DNA of 38,489 nucleotides from a virus. Shown here piece by piece: positions 32,545 to 38,479 of this stretch (position 1 is the first letter of the stretch; every line of letters starts with the position of its first letter). The notes beneath the pieces are model-generated. The model ran no database searches and was not told the origin of the DNA. It saw only the letters and a list, made by a program, of their open reading frames with translations. The translations under genes and the position numbers were made by a program. The stretch lies in IMG/VR virus record IMGVR_UViG_3300031578_000149, positions 1 through 38,489 of that record; one strand, given 5' to 3'.

Positions 32545-32587
32545 CTAATGTTCTAAATATTTCTTAAACTTAAAAAAGGAGTACAAA

Positions 32588-32779
32588 ATGAAAACAAAAG
32601 AAATAGTATATCAGCAAGGCAATAATTGGATTTGGTCGCATAACGCTGATAGTCGGGGCTTATGCGAGACCGAGCAACTGCCTTATTGGGTGCAAACAAA
32701 AAAAGAGGTGCGTCAATACATAGCCGATAGATATAATAACAGAGGTAAGAGTCCAGATTTTAGGATTTGCTGGGCTTAA
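32588..32779 (+). CDS. small early protein 2, 63 residues
   Basis: AAAAAAGGAGTACAAAATG leader. Basic, W/Y-rich: EIVYQQGNNWIWSHNADSRG, then LPYWVQTKKEVRQYIADRYN, ending FRICWA. Probably a single small alpha/beta domain. It bears no visible similarity to its neighbours although the flanks are near-identical repeats. Function unknown. Confidence 0.7.
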   Translation: MKTKEIVYQQGNNWIWSHNADSRGLCETEQLPYWVQTKKEVRQYIADRYNNRGKSPDFRICWA

Positions 32780-32784
32780 TCCCC

Positions 32785-32825
32785 TTGCCTTGCGCTCCAG
32801 GCGTGGATCGAATCCAACAAGGCAA
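32785..32825 (+). repeat. intercistronic structured element, copy 2
   Basis: The 91 bases from 32785 match copy 1 (from 32504) except for two bases (TT to CC) in the loop of the first hairpin (CGC-TCCAG-GCG). Outer stem and second hairpin are identical, as are the leader and ribosome site that follow. Confidence 0.8.
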
Positions 32826-32868
32826 CTAATGTTCTAAATATTTCTTAAACTTAAAAAAGGAGTACAAA

Positions 32869-33057
32869 ATGAAAAAATATCAACAAAAAGCTGCAAAGTT
32901 AGCAGCGAGTATATTTGAAGAACTAAAGCTAAGAGATCAAAGGAAATATGATCTCTGCACATATCGTGGCATTTGCGCAAAGGATTCTATTTCAAGTTCG
33001 ATTCAAAGAGAAATAGAACAACTAATCGCTGAAGCGGCGAAAGATGAACGGAGTTAG
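32869..33057 (+). CDS. small early protein 3, 62 residues
   Basis: Same leader as genes 1 and 2. Helical and strongly charged: KKYQQKAAKLAASIFEELKL, then YDLCTYRGICAKDSISSSIQ, then REIEQLIAEAAKDERS. Two cysteines (CTYRGIC) could bind metal. No family recognised. Confidence 0.7.
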   Translation: MKKYQQKAAKLAASIFEELKLRDQRKYDLCTYRGICAKDSISSSIQREIEQLIAEAAKDERS

Positions 33058-33067
33058 TTTGATCCCC

Positions 33068-33111
33068 TTGCCTTGCGCTATAGGCGTAGTGTTTCAATCA
33101 CAACAAGGCAA
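33068..33111 (+). repeat. intercistronic structured element, copy 3 (variant)
   Basis: Same outer stem (33068-33075 with 33104-33111) and first hairpin with a changed loop (CGC-TATAG-GCG). The second hairpin is replaced by GTG-TTTCAAT-CAC. Here the standard leader is absent; another structured segment (33116-33189) follows. Confidence 0.75.
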
Positions 33112-33115
33112 CTAA

Positions 33116-33189
33116 TAGGGCTTATGAGTGCGGCACAAAATAGAAAGCTAATTGACTAATAATAAATAATAGTGAACCGACAAGCCCTA
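33116..33189 (+). other. 74-base segment closed by TAGGGCTT/AAGCCCTA
   Basis: TAGGGCTT (33116-33123) pairs perfectly with AAGCCCTA (33182-33189) across 58 bases. Inside is a short hairpin GTG-CGG-CAC whose loop could pair with ACCG near the 3' side. It forms the leader of the 54-residue gene. It may be an RNA regulatory leader; it does not fold as a tRNA. Confidence 0.45.
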
Positions 33190-33223
33190 ACTTTTTATTA
33201 ACTAATAAGAAAGAGAGAACGAA

Positions 33224-33388
33224 ATGTTAGCACAAATGAAAATCCACAACAATAAATTGATTTTGGTAGAAGTAGAAAAGGAGTCCGAAATAAAAAAGTT
33301 GAGAGTAGATCCAATAATTGAACAAAGAAAACAGCGTTTAGAATGGGTTAAATTATACAAAAGTGTTAAGCTTTGGGATTGTTCTTAA
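33224..33388 (+). CDS. small early protein 4, 54 residues
   Basis: ATG at 33224 after AAGAAAGAGAG, a different ribosome site from genes 1-3. It encodes MLAQMKIHNNKLILVEVEKE, then SEIKKLRVDPIIEQRKQRLE and an aromatic end (WVKLYKSVKLWDCS). A short strand pair then a basic helix. Function unknown. Its stop is 6 bases before element copy 4. Confidence 0.65.
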   Translation: MLAQMKIHNNKLILVEVEKESEIKKLRVDPIIEQRKQRLEWVKLYKSVKLWDCS

Positions 33389-33394
33389 TCCCCT

Positions 33395-33440
33395 TGCCTT
33401 GTGTTTGCTATGGGAACTGTGTTTCAATCACGACAAGGCA
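33395..33440 (+). repeat. intercistronic structured element, copy 4 (variant)
   Basis: Outer stem TGCCTTG (33395-33401) with CAAGGCA (33434-33440). The first hairpin differs in sequence but can still pair (GTTT with GAAC, G-T allowed); the second is GTG-TTTCAAT-CAC as in copy 3. It is followed by a diverged but recognisable leader ending AAAAAAAGGAGTTCAAAATG. Confidence 0.75.
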
Positions 33441-33481
33441 CTAAGTTCTAAATAATTTCTAATTAAAAAAAGGAGTTCAAA

Positions 33482-33616
33482 ATGAAAACTAAAAACACAA
33501 AAGGCGCAAATAAAATGGCGAAAAGAAAATCAATCCCATTCTGGATGATTTGCTATAATAATCCATTTGATAGACTTGTGTGGACATCTATTAAAAGGAA
33601 GAGGGGAATGAAATGA
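33482..33616 (+). CDS. small basic early protein 5, 44 residues
   Basis: It encodes MKTKNTKGANKMAKRKSIPF, then WMICYNNPFDRLVWTSIKRK and RGMK. Very basic with aromatic patches. The last gene preceded by a copy of the structured element; its stop overlaps the next start (ATGA at 33613-33616). Function unknown. Confidence 0.6.
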   Translation: MKTKNTKGANKMAKRKSIPFWMICYNNPFDRLVWTSIKRKRGMK

Positions 33617-33918
33617 CAACAGAAAATCAAAAAATGATGCAATACCTTAAAGATAACGAAATTAAAGCAACGCCTAAATTTTTATGGAAAGGTTCTTTAA
33701 AGGGTTGCTGGAGATTGCATAATTATAAAAAAGTAAACGGACAAATCGTAAGCGAAAACTGGGCTGGTAATTATGATCTTCAAAATAAACTTACAGCACT
33801 TGGATTTGTTGACTTTGATGGCAAACCATTAAGCGATCTTTGTGGTAATGGCGGCTGGTTTAGTGTTTTTTTGAGAAATAATGAATTAACTAATAAATTT
33901 TGCTTTAATAAATTATAA
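33613..33918 (+). CDS. hypothetical early protein, 101 residues
   Basis: Opens MTTENQKMMQYLKDNEIKAT and continues W/G-rich (KFLWKGSLKGCWRLHNYKK; LCGNGGWFSVFLRNNELTN). Predicted alpha/beta. Similar short W-rich proteins are found among phage early genes, but no family is certain. Coupled to the upstream gene. Confidence 0.68.
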   Translation: MTTENQKMMQYLKDNEIKATPKFLWKGSLKGCWRLHNYKKVNGQIVSENWAGNYDLQNKLTALGFVDFDGKPLSDLCGNGGWFSVFLRNNELTNKFCFNKL

Positions 33919-33934
33919 GAAAGAGAGTAATGAA

Positions 33935-34129
33935 ATGAAAATATTTGAAGTCGCAAATTGCAGAGGCTATAAACCTATCGAAACAGACCTTAAAAAGGTA
34001 TTAAATATCTTAGCTTCTTTAAGGATGGAATTAAACCCATGCAAAGCAAAATCAGTGATCGATAAATTTGCCGGTGAAATGGGATATTTGTTAGTAAAAC
34101 AAAATCCTAAAATTACTATTTACAAATAA
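33935..34129 (+). CDS. hypothetical early protein, 64 residues
   Basis: AAGAAAGAGAG precedes the ATG. It encodes MKIFEVANCRGYKPIETDLK, then KVLNILASLRMELNPCKAKS, then VIDKFAGEMGYLLVKQNPKI. Helical with a final strand. Not recognised. Confidence 0.65.
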   Translation: MKIFEVANCRGYKPIETDLKKVLNILASLRMELNPCKAKSVIDKFAGEMGYLLVKQNPKITIYK

Positions 34130-34142
34130 AAAAGGTGATAAA

Positions 34143-34316
34143 ATGAAAATAGGACTATCAAAAGAACGTATCCATTTGTATTCTAAATGTACCATTGTTG
34201 GGATAGCCTCCGAATACCCTCAAAATAATTGGTATAAACTGTTTTATAAAATATTGGATATAGATAAAATTTATACTATCTCCGAACTTAAAAAGGATGT
34301 GAGGTTGACAAGATGA
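34143..34316 (+). CDS. hypothetical early protein, 57 residues
   Basis: AAAAAAGGTGATAAA precedes ATG 34143. It encodes MKIGLSKERIHLYSKCTIVG, then IASEYPQNNWYKLFYKILDI and a charged end. Its stop overlaps the next start (ATGA at 34313-34316), supporting translation. Function unknown. Confidence 0.6.
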   Translation: MKIGLSKERIHLYSKCTIVGIASEYPQNNWYKLFYKILDIDKIYTISELKKDVRLTR

Positions 34317-34519
34317 ATGTTAAAGGAATACACTGGATAAATAACGATGTAGTAGTTGATTATATTATGGAATATAATTTGCCTGACGATTTTTCGCAAT
34401 GTAAAAGGAATATTATGTTTAATAAATATTATTATTTCCACGATTATGATTCGACAAAGACAGAACTACTGAATAATTTATTAATCGGGAAAATGGAAGA
34501 AAAAGAGGTGATGAAATGA
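34313..34519 (+). CDS. hypothetical early protein, 68 residues
   Basis: MNVKGIHWINNDVVVDYIME opens it; it is rich in N, Y and D and ends with an acidic/basic helix (NNLLIGKMEEKEVMK). ATGA overlaps at both ends tie it into a coupled run. Not recognised. Confidence 0.65.
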   Translation: MNVKGIHWINNDVVVDYIMEYNLPDDFSQCKRNIMFNKYYYFHDYDSTKTELLNNLLIGKMEEKEVMK

Positions 34520-34719
34520 AAACCAAAGAATTAAAAAACAGTTACTATTTGGAAGCGGAGAATGATTTAGAGAATTGCATAATAGCAGTTATCGTGAATA
34601 GGATAGACATTAAAGATCATCCAGAACTTTTTATAAAAGAAGGTTGCTTCCAGAAAAAAGGCAGGACTTATAATTATATGGAAATCCCACTTTGGGAGGA
34701 GGAGATAAATGACAACTAA
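34516..34719 (+). CDS. hypothetical early protein, 67 residues
   Basis: MKTKELKNSYYLEAENDLEN, then CIIAVIVNRIDIKDHPELFI and an acidic tail. AAAGAGGTG precedes the ATG. Its 3' end overlaps the XRE gene by 11 bases, and the XRE ribosome site (GGAGGAG) lies inside it. Not recognised. Confidence 0.65.
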   Translation: MKTKELKNSYYLEAENDLENCIIAVIVNRIDIKDHPELFIKEGCFQKKGRTYNYMEIPLWEEEINDN

Positions 34720-34912
34720 AGAAATTAAAAAAATACGTCTCGATGCTGATCTTACTCAAGCCCAGCTTGCTGAAGTGTTGCAGCTATCGAGCCAAACTCG
34801 GATCTCAGAGTATGAGCACGGCGTAAGGAATCCATCAAAACAAACTATTATGCTTTTAGATTTGGTGGCGAAAGGAAAATTAAAATACCAGGTCCGGCAA
34901 AAAACAAAATAA
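34709..34912 (+). CDS. XRE-family helix-turn-helix regulator
   Basis: 67 residues: almost only the DNA-binding domain. The HTH runs over residues 5-37 (KIRLDADLTQAQLAEVLQL, then SSQTRISEYEHGVRNPS), with the TQ-LA--L----TIS-WE-G pattern of Cro/CI-type repressors. GGAGGAG precedes the ATG. As last gene before the terminator it may shut down its own operon by binding near 32197-32225 (inference); the palindrome between those boxes is a candidate site. No dimerisation or cleavage domain, so not a full CI repressor. Confidence 0.88.
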   Translation: MTTKEIKKIRLDADLTQAQLAEVLQLSSQTRISEYEHGVRNPSKQTIMLLDLVAKGKLKYQVRQKTK

Positions 34913-34924
34913 CCATTGCACCAA

Positions 34925-34952
34925 CCCGATAAACTTTCTTATCGGGTTTTTT
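34925..34952 (+). terminator. intrinsic terminator of the rightward early operon
   Basis: Perfect 8-bp stem CCCGATAA (34925-34932) / TTATCGGG (34939-34946), 6-base loop, then TTTTTT. It begins 13 bases after the XRE stop, before the convergent gene whose stop is at 34951. Confidence 0.9.
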
Positions 34953-35400
34953 ATACTAAATATTTTTTTTTATTTGCTTTTTTCAAAACTTCGATCTGGC
35001 AGTCAATCCAATATGAATTTTTAATTTCAACACGAAATCTCCTATTCCTATTATTTTTTTTCGCAGTCTCAACAATCCTGGAGTTGCCGGGATAATCTCT
35101 CTCAATATTTTGGGATATTGTCTCTGCTAATGTTCTATTGCAATAAGCAGCTAAAGCGGAATAACCAGCCATATATTTTGGATCTGCTTTTTGCTTAGTA
35201 AATTTTTCCATAGAATCTTCACAAACTGGACAATCAATTTTCATCAGATGTATTTTCGGAAAATCAGGATAAAACGTTGGCTTTATTCGATTTCTACCCA
35301 TATATATATTTTCGTAAGCTTGTTCGCAAGTAGGACAGACAAGTATTTCGTGTAATCTGTAACTATTGTTTGTTCCAAACTCGTTTTGTGTTAGTTCCAT
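34951..35400 (-). CDS. zinc-binding protein with two CxxC knuckles, 149 residues
   Basis: The start is set at ATG 35400, eight bases after AAGGA; an upstream in-frame ATG would leave the ribosome site inside the gene. CPTC near residues 24-27 and CPVC near 61-64 form a zinc ribbon; the rest is helical and basic (NRNRRFRVEIKNSYWIDCQI). Possibly a DNA- or RNA-binding regulator. Last gene of the right-hand leftward arm; convergent with the early operon. No family recognised. Confidence 0.72.
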   Translation of the reverse strand: MELTQNEFGTNNSYRLHEILVCPTCEQAYENIYMGRNRIKPTFYPDFPKIHLMKIDCPVCEDSMEKFTKQKADPKYMAGYSALAAYCNRTLAETISQNIERDYPGNSRIVETAKKNNRNRRFRVEIKNSYWIDCQIEVLKKANKKKYLV

Positions 35401-35476
35401 TTTTACCATCCTTTTTTGATACACTTTTTTAATATTCTCATTTCGGACATGCTATCTTGTTATGCCTTAGTTATTT

Positions 35477-35626
35477 TTACTCGTCGCTTTTATCTTCTTC
35501 TTCTTCTTCTTCAATCCAAAAAGTATATCCACAATTTGCACATCGTTCCATATCTTCTGTTTCTCCAGTATAATCTTCGGGATCATATAGTGGGTAACAA
35601 ACTTTACATCCACATTTAGGGCACAT
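35477..35626 (-). CDS. 49-residue zinc ribbon with acidic tail
   Basis: It encodes MCPKCGCKVCYPLYDPEDYT, then GETEDMERCANCGYTFWIEE, then a run of Glu/Asp. Cysteine knuckles CPKCGCKVC and CANCGY make a clear zinc ribbon. GAAGGAGCGGAG precedes the ATG. The acidic tail suggests binding to a basic partner or DNA mimicry (inference). The 35627-35774 stretch upstream holds a doubtful tiny gene and a hairpin. Confidence 0.7.
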   Translation of the reverse strand: MCPKCGCKVCYPLYDPEDYTGETEDMERCANCGYTFWIEEEEEEDKSDE

Positions 35627-35638
35627 ATCTCCGCTCCT

Positions 35639-35737
35639 TCAAAAAATAACTTTGCAATCTACACGACAACTATCGCTGTCTCGTAAATTGGAGAAGTTTG
35701 GTTTATTAAATTTATTTCTATTTAAGTTCGTCATCAT
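35639..35737 (-). CDS. possible 32-residue peptide
   Basis: It encodes MMTNLNRNKFNKPNFSNLRD followed by SDSCRVDCKVIF. Its ATG pair follows a hairpin element (35747-35760) and CGAAAG. Polar and short; only context supports it. Confidence 0.3.
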   Translation of the reverse strand: MMTNLNRNKFNKPNFSNLRDSDSCRVDCKVIF

Positions 35738-35743
35738 CTTTCG

Positions 35744-35767
35744 TTGCGTGTAATCGCACGTCCTGTT
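35744..35767 (-). repeat. hairpin leader with CGATTA loop, copy A
   Basis: Minus strand: AACAGGA then CGTG-CGATTA-CACG then CAA. It shares the 14-base core GCGATTAC-N-CGCAA with 37657-37670 and the preceding AACA motif with other gaps in this arm. Confidence 0.45.
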
Positions 35768-35774
35768 ATTCTGC

Positions 35775-36455
35775 TTAATTTGGGTCAAATAGCCCTGCCT
35801 GTTTTTTCTCAACAGTTATTATTGTATCGTTATGGCAAGCCCCGTGGCAAACCAACAAAATCTCTATTATCTCAAAACCTCTTTTCATACCCATGCCAGT
35901 GCTATCCCAACAAAATGATATTACAATCCCACCTGGTTTAATTATTCTCATTATTTCATCTTTGCATTTTGCCCAATATTCAGCACGTCCAGCAGTCCCC
36001 TTAAACTTTGGGGTATATTTTCGCAAACATTGTTCTACGCTATAAGGGGGGTCAAAAGTTACACCATTATATTTTGCGTCTTCACATACCTGCAAAAATT
36101 CTAAAGCATCCATTTGATGGTTTGCCCCTCTCCCTTCAATATCATTAGTCATCTCAGCAGGGCTATTTTCCCCTGCAAATGGATCAACCCATCCTGTGCC
36201 TACTTTATATCTTACCAATAAATCTTGTATCGGCTTTATGGTAAACGTCCATTGGCTTGGCATTGCCCACACTCTTGTAAACTTAATATCTCGGTGTAGA
36301 CCTGTAAGCACAATAACTTTTGCCTCCACCTGAATTGCTTTTAGTTTCGGTTCAAACCAAGTAAACAATCTCTTAATGCCTTTCTTGCCAACATAGCCTT
36401 CTAATTGTATCGCTAATGCAGGTTCATCTTTGTAAAAATCTTCTATTAAACTCAT
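35775..36455 (-). CDS. adenine-type DNA methyltransferase, 226 residues
   Basis: The start is set at ATG 36455, in an ATGA overlap with the upstream gene and after AAAGGAT; the longer frame is less likely. The SAM-binding motif resembles DPFAG (91-95) and the catalytic motif is DPPY (135-138), followed by RIIKPGGIVISFCWDSTGMG. The order (SAM motif before DPPY) differs from the other methyltransferase of this arm. It probably methylates adenine N6 or cytosine N4 in phage DNA to escape host restriction. No partner restriction enzyme is visible. Confidence 0.82.
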   Translation of the reverse strand: MSLIEDFYKDEPALAIQLEGYVGKKGIKRLFTWFEPKLKAIQVEAKVIVLTGLHRDIKFTRVWAMPSQWTFTIKPIQDLLVRYKVGTGWVDPFAGENSPAEMTNDIEGRGANHQMDALEFLQVCEDAKYNGVTFDPPYSVEQCLRKYTPKFKGTAGRAEYWAKCKDEIMRIIKPGGIVISFCWDSTGMGMKRGFEIIEILLVCHGACHNDTIITVEKKQAGLFDPN

Positions 36456-36823
36456 TGTATATCCTTTCTGTTGCCGCAATCAAGTGAGGCAACGACCTGT
36501 TGGGCTGACAAACGGCTAATTATCCATTCCCAAACCTCGTCTGGATCAAAAATGTGCATATCATCCCTAAATTGTATGTATTTTACTTCTCCAGTTCCGT
36601 AATCAATCCCTTTACGTTTAATGCAGTATTTTGCTATAAATTCTTCTTTTACGCCGTTTTGCATCCCAACTTCGGGCTCAACGCTGACCTGCTTTGTTAT
36701 CAGGCTAATTATATGTTCAACTTCCATAAGGTTGCCAATGCCTTTTATTTCTAATCTGTATTGTGCAGGGTCAGTAGTCGTGCTTCTATGTAAAAGTATT
36801 TCTTTGTTAATTTCTAATTTCAT
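36452..36823 (-). CDS. hypothetical protein, 123 residues
   Basis: Alpha/beta look: KLEINKEILLHRSTTTDPAQ, then LEIKGIGNLMEVEHIISLIT, then DMHIFDPDEVWEWIISRLSA. GAAAGAAG precedes the ATG. Coupled by ATGA to a methyltransferase, so may work with it. The repeated AACA-N20-GCGG element lies within its 3' end. Not recognised. Confidence 0.65.
   Translation of the reverse strand: MKLEINKEILLHRSTTTDPAQYRLEIKGIGNLMEVEHIISLITKQVSVEPEVGMQNGVKEEFIAKYCIKRKGIDYGTGEVKYIQFRDDMHIFDPDEVWEWIISRLSAQQVVASLDCGNRKDIQ
36474..36501 (-). repeat. AACA-N20-GCGG intercistronic element, copy 1
   Basis: Minus strand AACA (36501-36498), exactly 20 bases, GCGG (36477-36474) then CAACA. Inside, GTTGCC and GGCAAC can pair. 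It precedes the 226-residue methyltransferase ribosome site. Confidence 0.5.
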
Positions 36824-36834
36824 TTTTCTTCTTT

Positions 36835-36862
36835 CCGCAGGCAGGTTAGCCCGCTAATTGTT
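36835..36862 (-). repeat. AACA-N20-GCGG intercistronic element, copy 2
   Basis: Minus strand AACA (36862-36859), exactly 20 bases, GCGG (36838-36835) then AAAGAAG. A GCGGG-CTAA-CCTGC hairpin lies inside. It precedes the 123-residue gene. Confidence 0.5.
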
Positions 36863-36869
36863 ATGTGCC

Positions 36870-37637
36870 TTATCGTAATTCTCCAAATAGGTCTTTCTTA
36901 GTTATTCGTTCCTTCGCTATATCGCAATACTCACGGCTTAGTTCTATCCCTATCGCCTTCCGCCCGCAAATCTTGGCTGCTATTAAAGTTGTTCCACTTC
37001 CCATATACGGATCAATTATTAAATCTCCTGGTTTAGTAGTCCAGTTAATAATATCAATAATCATTTCAAGCGGTTTCTGTGCGGGGTGTCCTGTTTCTTC
37101 CGCCTCTGGCTTGCTTTTTATATAAGTATCGTGTTTCACTTGCCCCGTGCCCCATTCAATTTTATCTTCACTAAATTTTCTAAAGAAGCATACTGGGTCT
37201 GTTGTTTGCATCCAGCCACCCCATTTGTGTGCATTACCCCATCTTCTGTATAAGTAAATACTTTTCTGATATTGTAATTTTGTTTTTCGGGTGGCTTCAA
37301 ATAGTAGTGATAAAATTCTGTTATCATAATAAGCAACAAAAAACTTACCGTCTTTTAATATTTGTTCAGCACGGGGCAAGAGCAATAAAATGGATGAAAC
37401 CGCTTTCAAGTTATCGGGGTCTATCCCGCTTCCGTATTTTTGGCTCAACTTATAAGGTGGATCAGTTAAAATTAAATCTGCGGGCGGAAGGCTATCAATC
37501 ACATCCAAACAGTCATCGTTTATAATTGTAACATCTCCATCGGTGTAAAACGGCACATAACTTGGCAATGTACCCGACAAAAAATTATTGTCCAGTGTTT
37601 TTAAGTTATCTGCTATATTTGTTTTTTCATCTTTCAA
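36870..37637 (-). CDS. beta-class DNA methyltransferase, TTG start
   Basis: 255 residues with DPPY (59-62) ahead of the SAM site (DPYMGSGTT, about 209-217, with a following GRKAIGIELSREYCDIA), the beta-class order seen in site-specific N6-adenine and N4-cytosine enzymes. ETGHPAQKPLEMI is the conserved step before motif I. The start is TTG at 37637 with AGGAAG upstream; no early in-frame ATG exists. Orphan enzyme, likely for self-protection of phage DNA. It differs from the neighbouring methyltransferase and may have another target. Confidence 0.9.
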   Translation of the reverse strand: MKDEKTNIADNLKTLDNNFLSGTLPSYVPFYTDGDVTIINDDCLDVIDSLPPADLILTDPPYKLSQKYGSGIDPDNLKAVSSILLLLPRAEQILKDGKFFVAYYDNRILSLLFEATRKTKLQYQKSIYLYRRWGNAHKWGGWMQTTDPVCFFRKFSEDKIEWGTGQVKHDTYIKSKPEAEETGHPAQKPLEMIIDIINWTTKPGDLIIDPYMGSGTTLIAAKICGRKAIGIELSREYCDIAKERITKKDLFGELR

Positions 37638-37656
37638 AGTTTATTCTTCCTGTTTT

Positions 37657-37679
37657 TTGCGGGTAATCGCCCATCTGTT
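37657..37679 (-). repeat. hairpin leader with CGATTA loop, copy B
   Basis: Minus strand AACAGAT then GGG-CGATTA-CCC then GCAA. Same loop as 35744-35767 with a different but still pairing stem. It precedes the TTG-start methyltransferase. Confidence 0.45.
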
Positions 37680-37899
37680 ATAAATGTTTTTGGCTATCTT
37701 TTAACCAATAGCCATTTGTTGTCGTTAATGCACCCTTGCCAACTTGATAGACACATCCACCTGGATATATTTTTGTGTTAAAGGTTCTAAAATCTGTTAT
37801 GGCTTTCTTGCCTATAACTTCTTTTACTACATATTCCCTTTCACCACTCAATACTGTGCTTACTATTACAATGTCGCCTTTTTCTAATTTGTCTTTCAT
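37678..37899 (-). CDS. hypothetical small beta-barrel-like protein, 73 residues
   Basis: MKDKLEKGDIVIVSTVLSGE, then YVVKEVIGKKAITDFRTFNT, then GGCVYQVGKGALTTTNGYWL. The opening 'kGD-V-V--..ey-Vk-v' resembles a KOW/SH3-like small barrel. Could be an RNA- or protein-binding accessory; no family is certain. Confidence 0.65.
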   Translation of the reverse strand: MKDKLEKGDIVIVSTVLSGEREYVVKEVIGKKAITDFRTFNTKIYPGGCVYQVGKGALTTTNGYWLKDSQKHL

Positions 37900-37942
37900 A
37901 CTTCCGCCAAAAAATTTATAACTAAAAACTCAAAGGGAATTG

Positions 37943-38116
37943 CTATCGTTTCATCTCTTTCGGTACAAGTTTATACCCAAGTTTATCTGCAAAAAATTCC
38001 AAATGTGCCTTCTTCATTCTCTCATTCCCAGTATTTAATCCATTAAGGATTATGTATAATGCTCTCACATCTTTATCGGTAATTCGTTTGCCTTTTGTTT
38101 CAATGTTAATCCTCAT
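37943..38116 (-). CDS. hypothetical basic protein, 57 residues
   Basis: ATG at 38116 with AAAGGAG nine bases upstream. It encodes MRINIETKGKRITDKDVRAL, then YIILNGLNTGNERMKKAHLE, then FFADKLGYKLVPKEMKR. Helical, basic; plausible nucleic-acid binding. It fills the space between two other small genes. Not recognised. Confidence 0.65.
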   Translation of the reverse strand: MRINIETKGKRITDKDVRALYIILNGLNTGNERMKKAHLEFFADKLGYKLVPKEMKR

Positions 38117-38146
38117 ATCTATTCTCCTTTAGTTTAGTTTTTGTTT

Positions 38147-38174
38147 CCGCAATCCCTTTAGTTTCCATCCTGTT
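38147..38174 (-). repeat. AACA-N20-GCGG intercistronic element, copy 3
   Basis: Minus strand AACA (38174-38171), exactly 20 bases, GCGG (38150-38147) then AAACAAAAA. It lies between the 96-residue zinc-finger gene and the 57-residue gene. Confidence 0.5.
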
Positions 38175-38188
38175 AAACCGAAAATTGC

Positions 38189-38479
38189 TTATAAATTAAA
38201 ATTCTCTTTTGTGTCTAATATTACAGCTCTCAGTTTTTTCTTTTGTTTATATTCGTCTGGGATAAACCATCCGCCATAAGTAATTCCCCAATCTTCACCT
38301 TTCTTAAAAGCATATTCAATAATCTTTTCAATGTCCACAATTTCTGGTTTAACTTTTGCCTGCACCTGATTGCTTTCTGCCGGATATTTTTTATCCCAAC
38401 AAGCATCACAACAAGTAAAGGTTTTAGCTTCTCCCTCATTCATTTCAACACCGCAATCATTACAATAATATTTTTCCAT
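38189..38479 (-). CDS. zinc-finger protein, 96 residues
   Basis: CNDCG at residues 6-10 and CCDAC near 23-27 form one zinc knuckle pair. The rest is charged, with EYAFKKGEDWGITYGGWFIP and a basic segment (DEYKQKKKLRAVILDTKEN). AAGGATAACA precedes the ATG at 38479, so the gene is complete although at the window edge. A similar role to the other small zinc ribbons here is possible; function unknown. Confidence 0.7.
   Translation of the reverse strand: MEKYYCNDCGVEMNEGEAKTFTCCDACWDKKYPAESNQVQAKVKPEIVDIEKIIEYAFKKGEDWGITYGGWFIPDEYKQKKKLRAVILDTKENFNL

Noticed and set aside
33116-33189. A tRNA gene, because AGGGCTT/AAGCCCT plus one base spans 73 positions
   Set aside because: No D-arm, anticodon stem or T-arm pairs can be formed at the required positions.
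32504-33440. CRISPR-like array (repeated units with unique spacers)
   Set aside because: The units between repeats are 160-280 bases and contain open frames with ribosome sites; repeats hold nested stems and vary; no cas genes.
35401-35424. Start of the 149-residue zinc protein at an upstream ATG
   Set aside because: AAGGA stands eight bases before ATG 35400 and would otherwise lie within the coding sequence.
36456-36479. Longer start for the 226-residue methyltransferase
   Set aside because: AAAGGAT and the ATGA overlap with the upstream stop both point to ATG 36455.
36474-38174. Integron attC sites, because RYYYAAC-like cores follow gene ends (for example GCCCAAC, GTTTAAC)
   Set aside because: No matching GTTRRRY core was found on the other side of the gaps, no integrase, and several cores do not fit.
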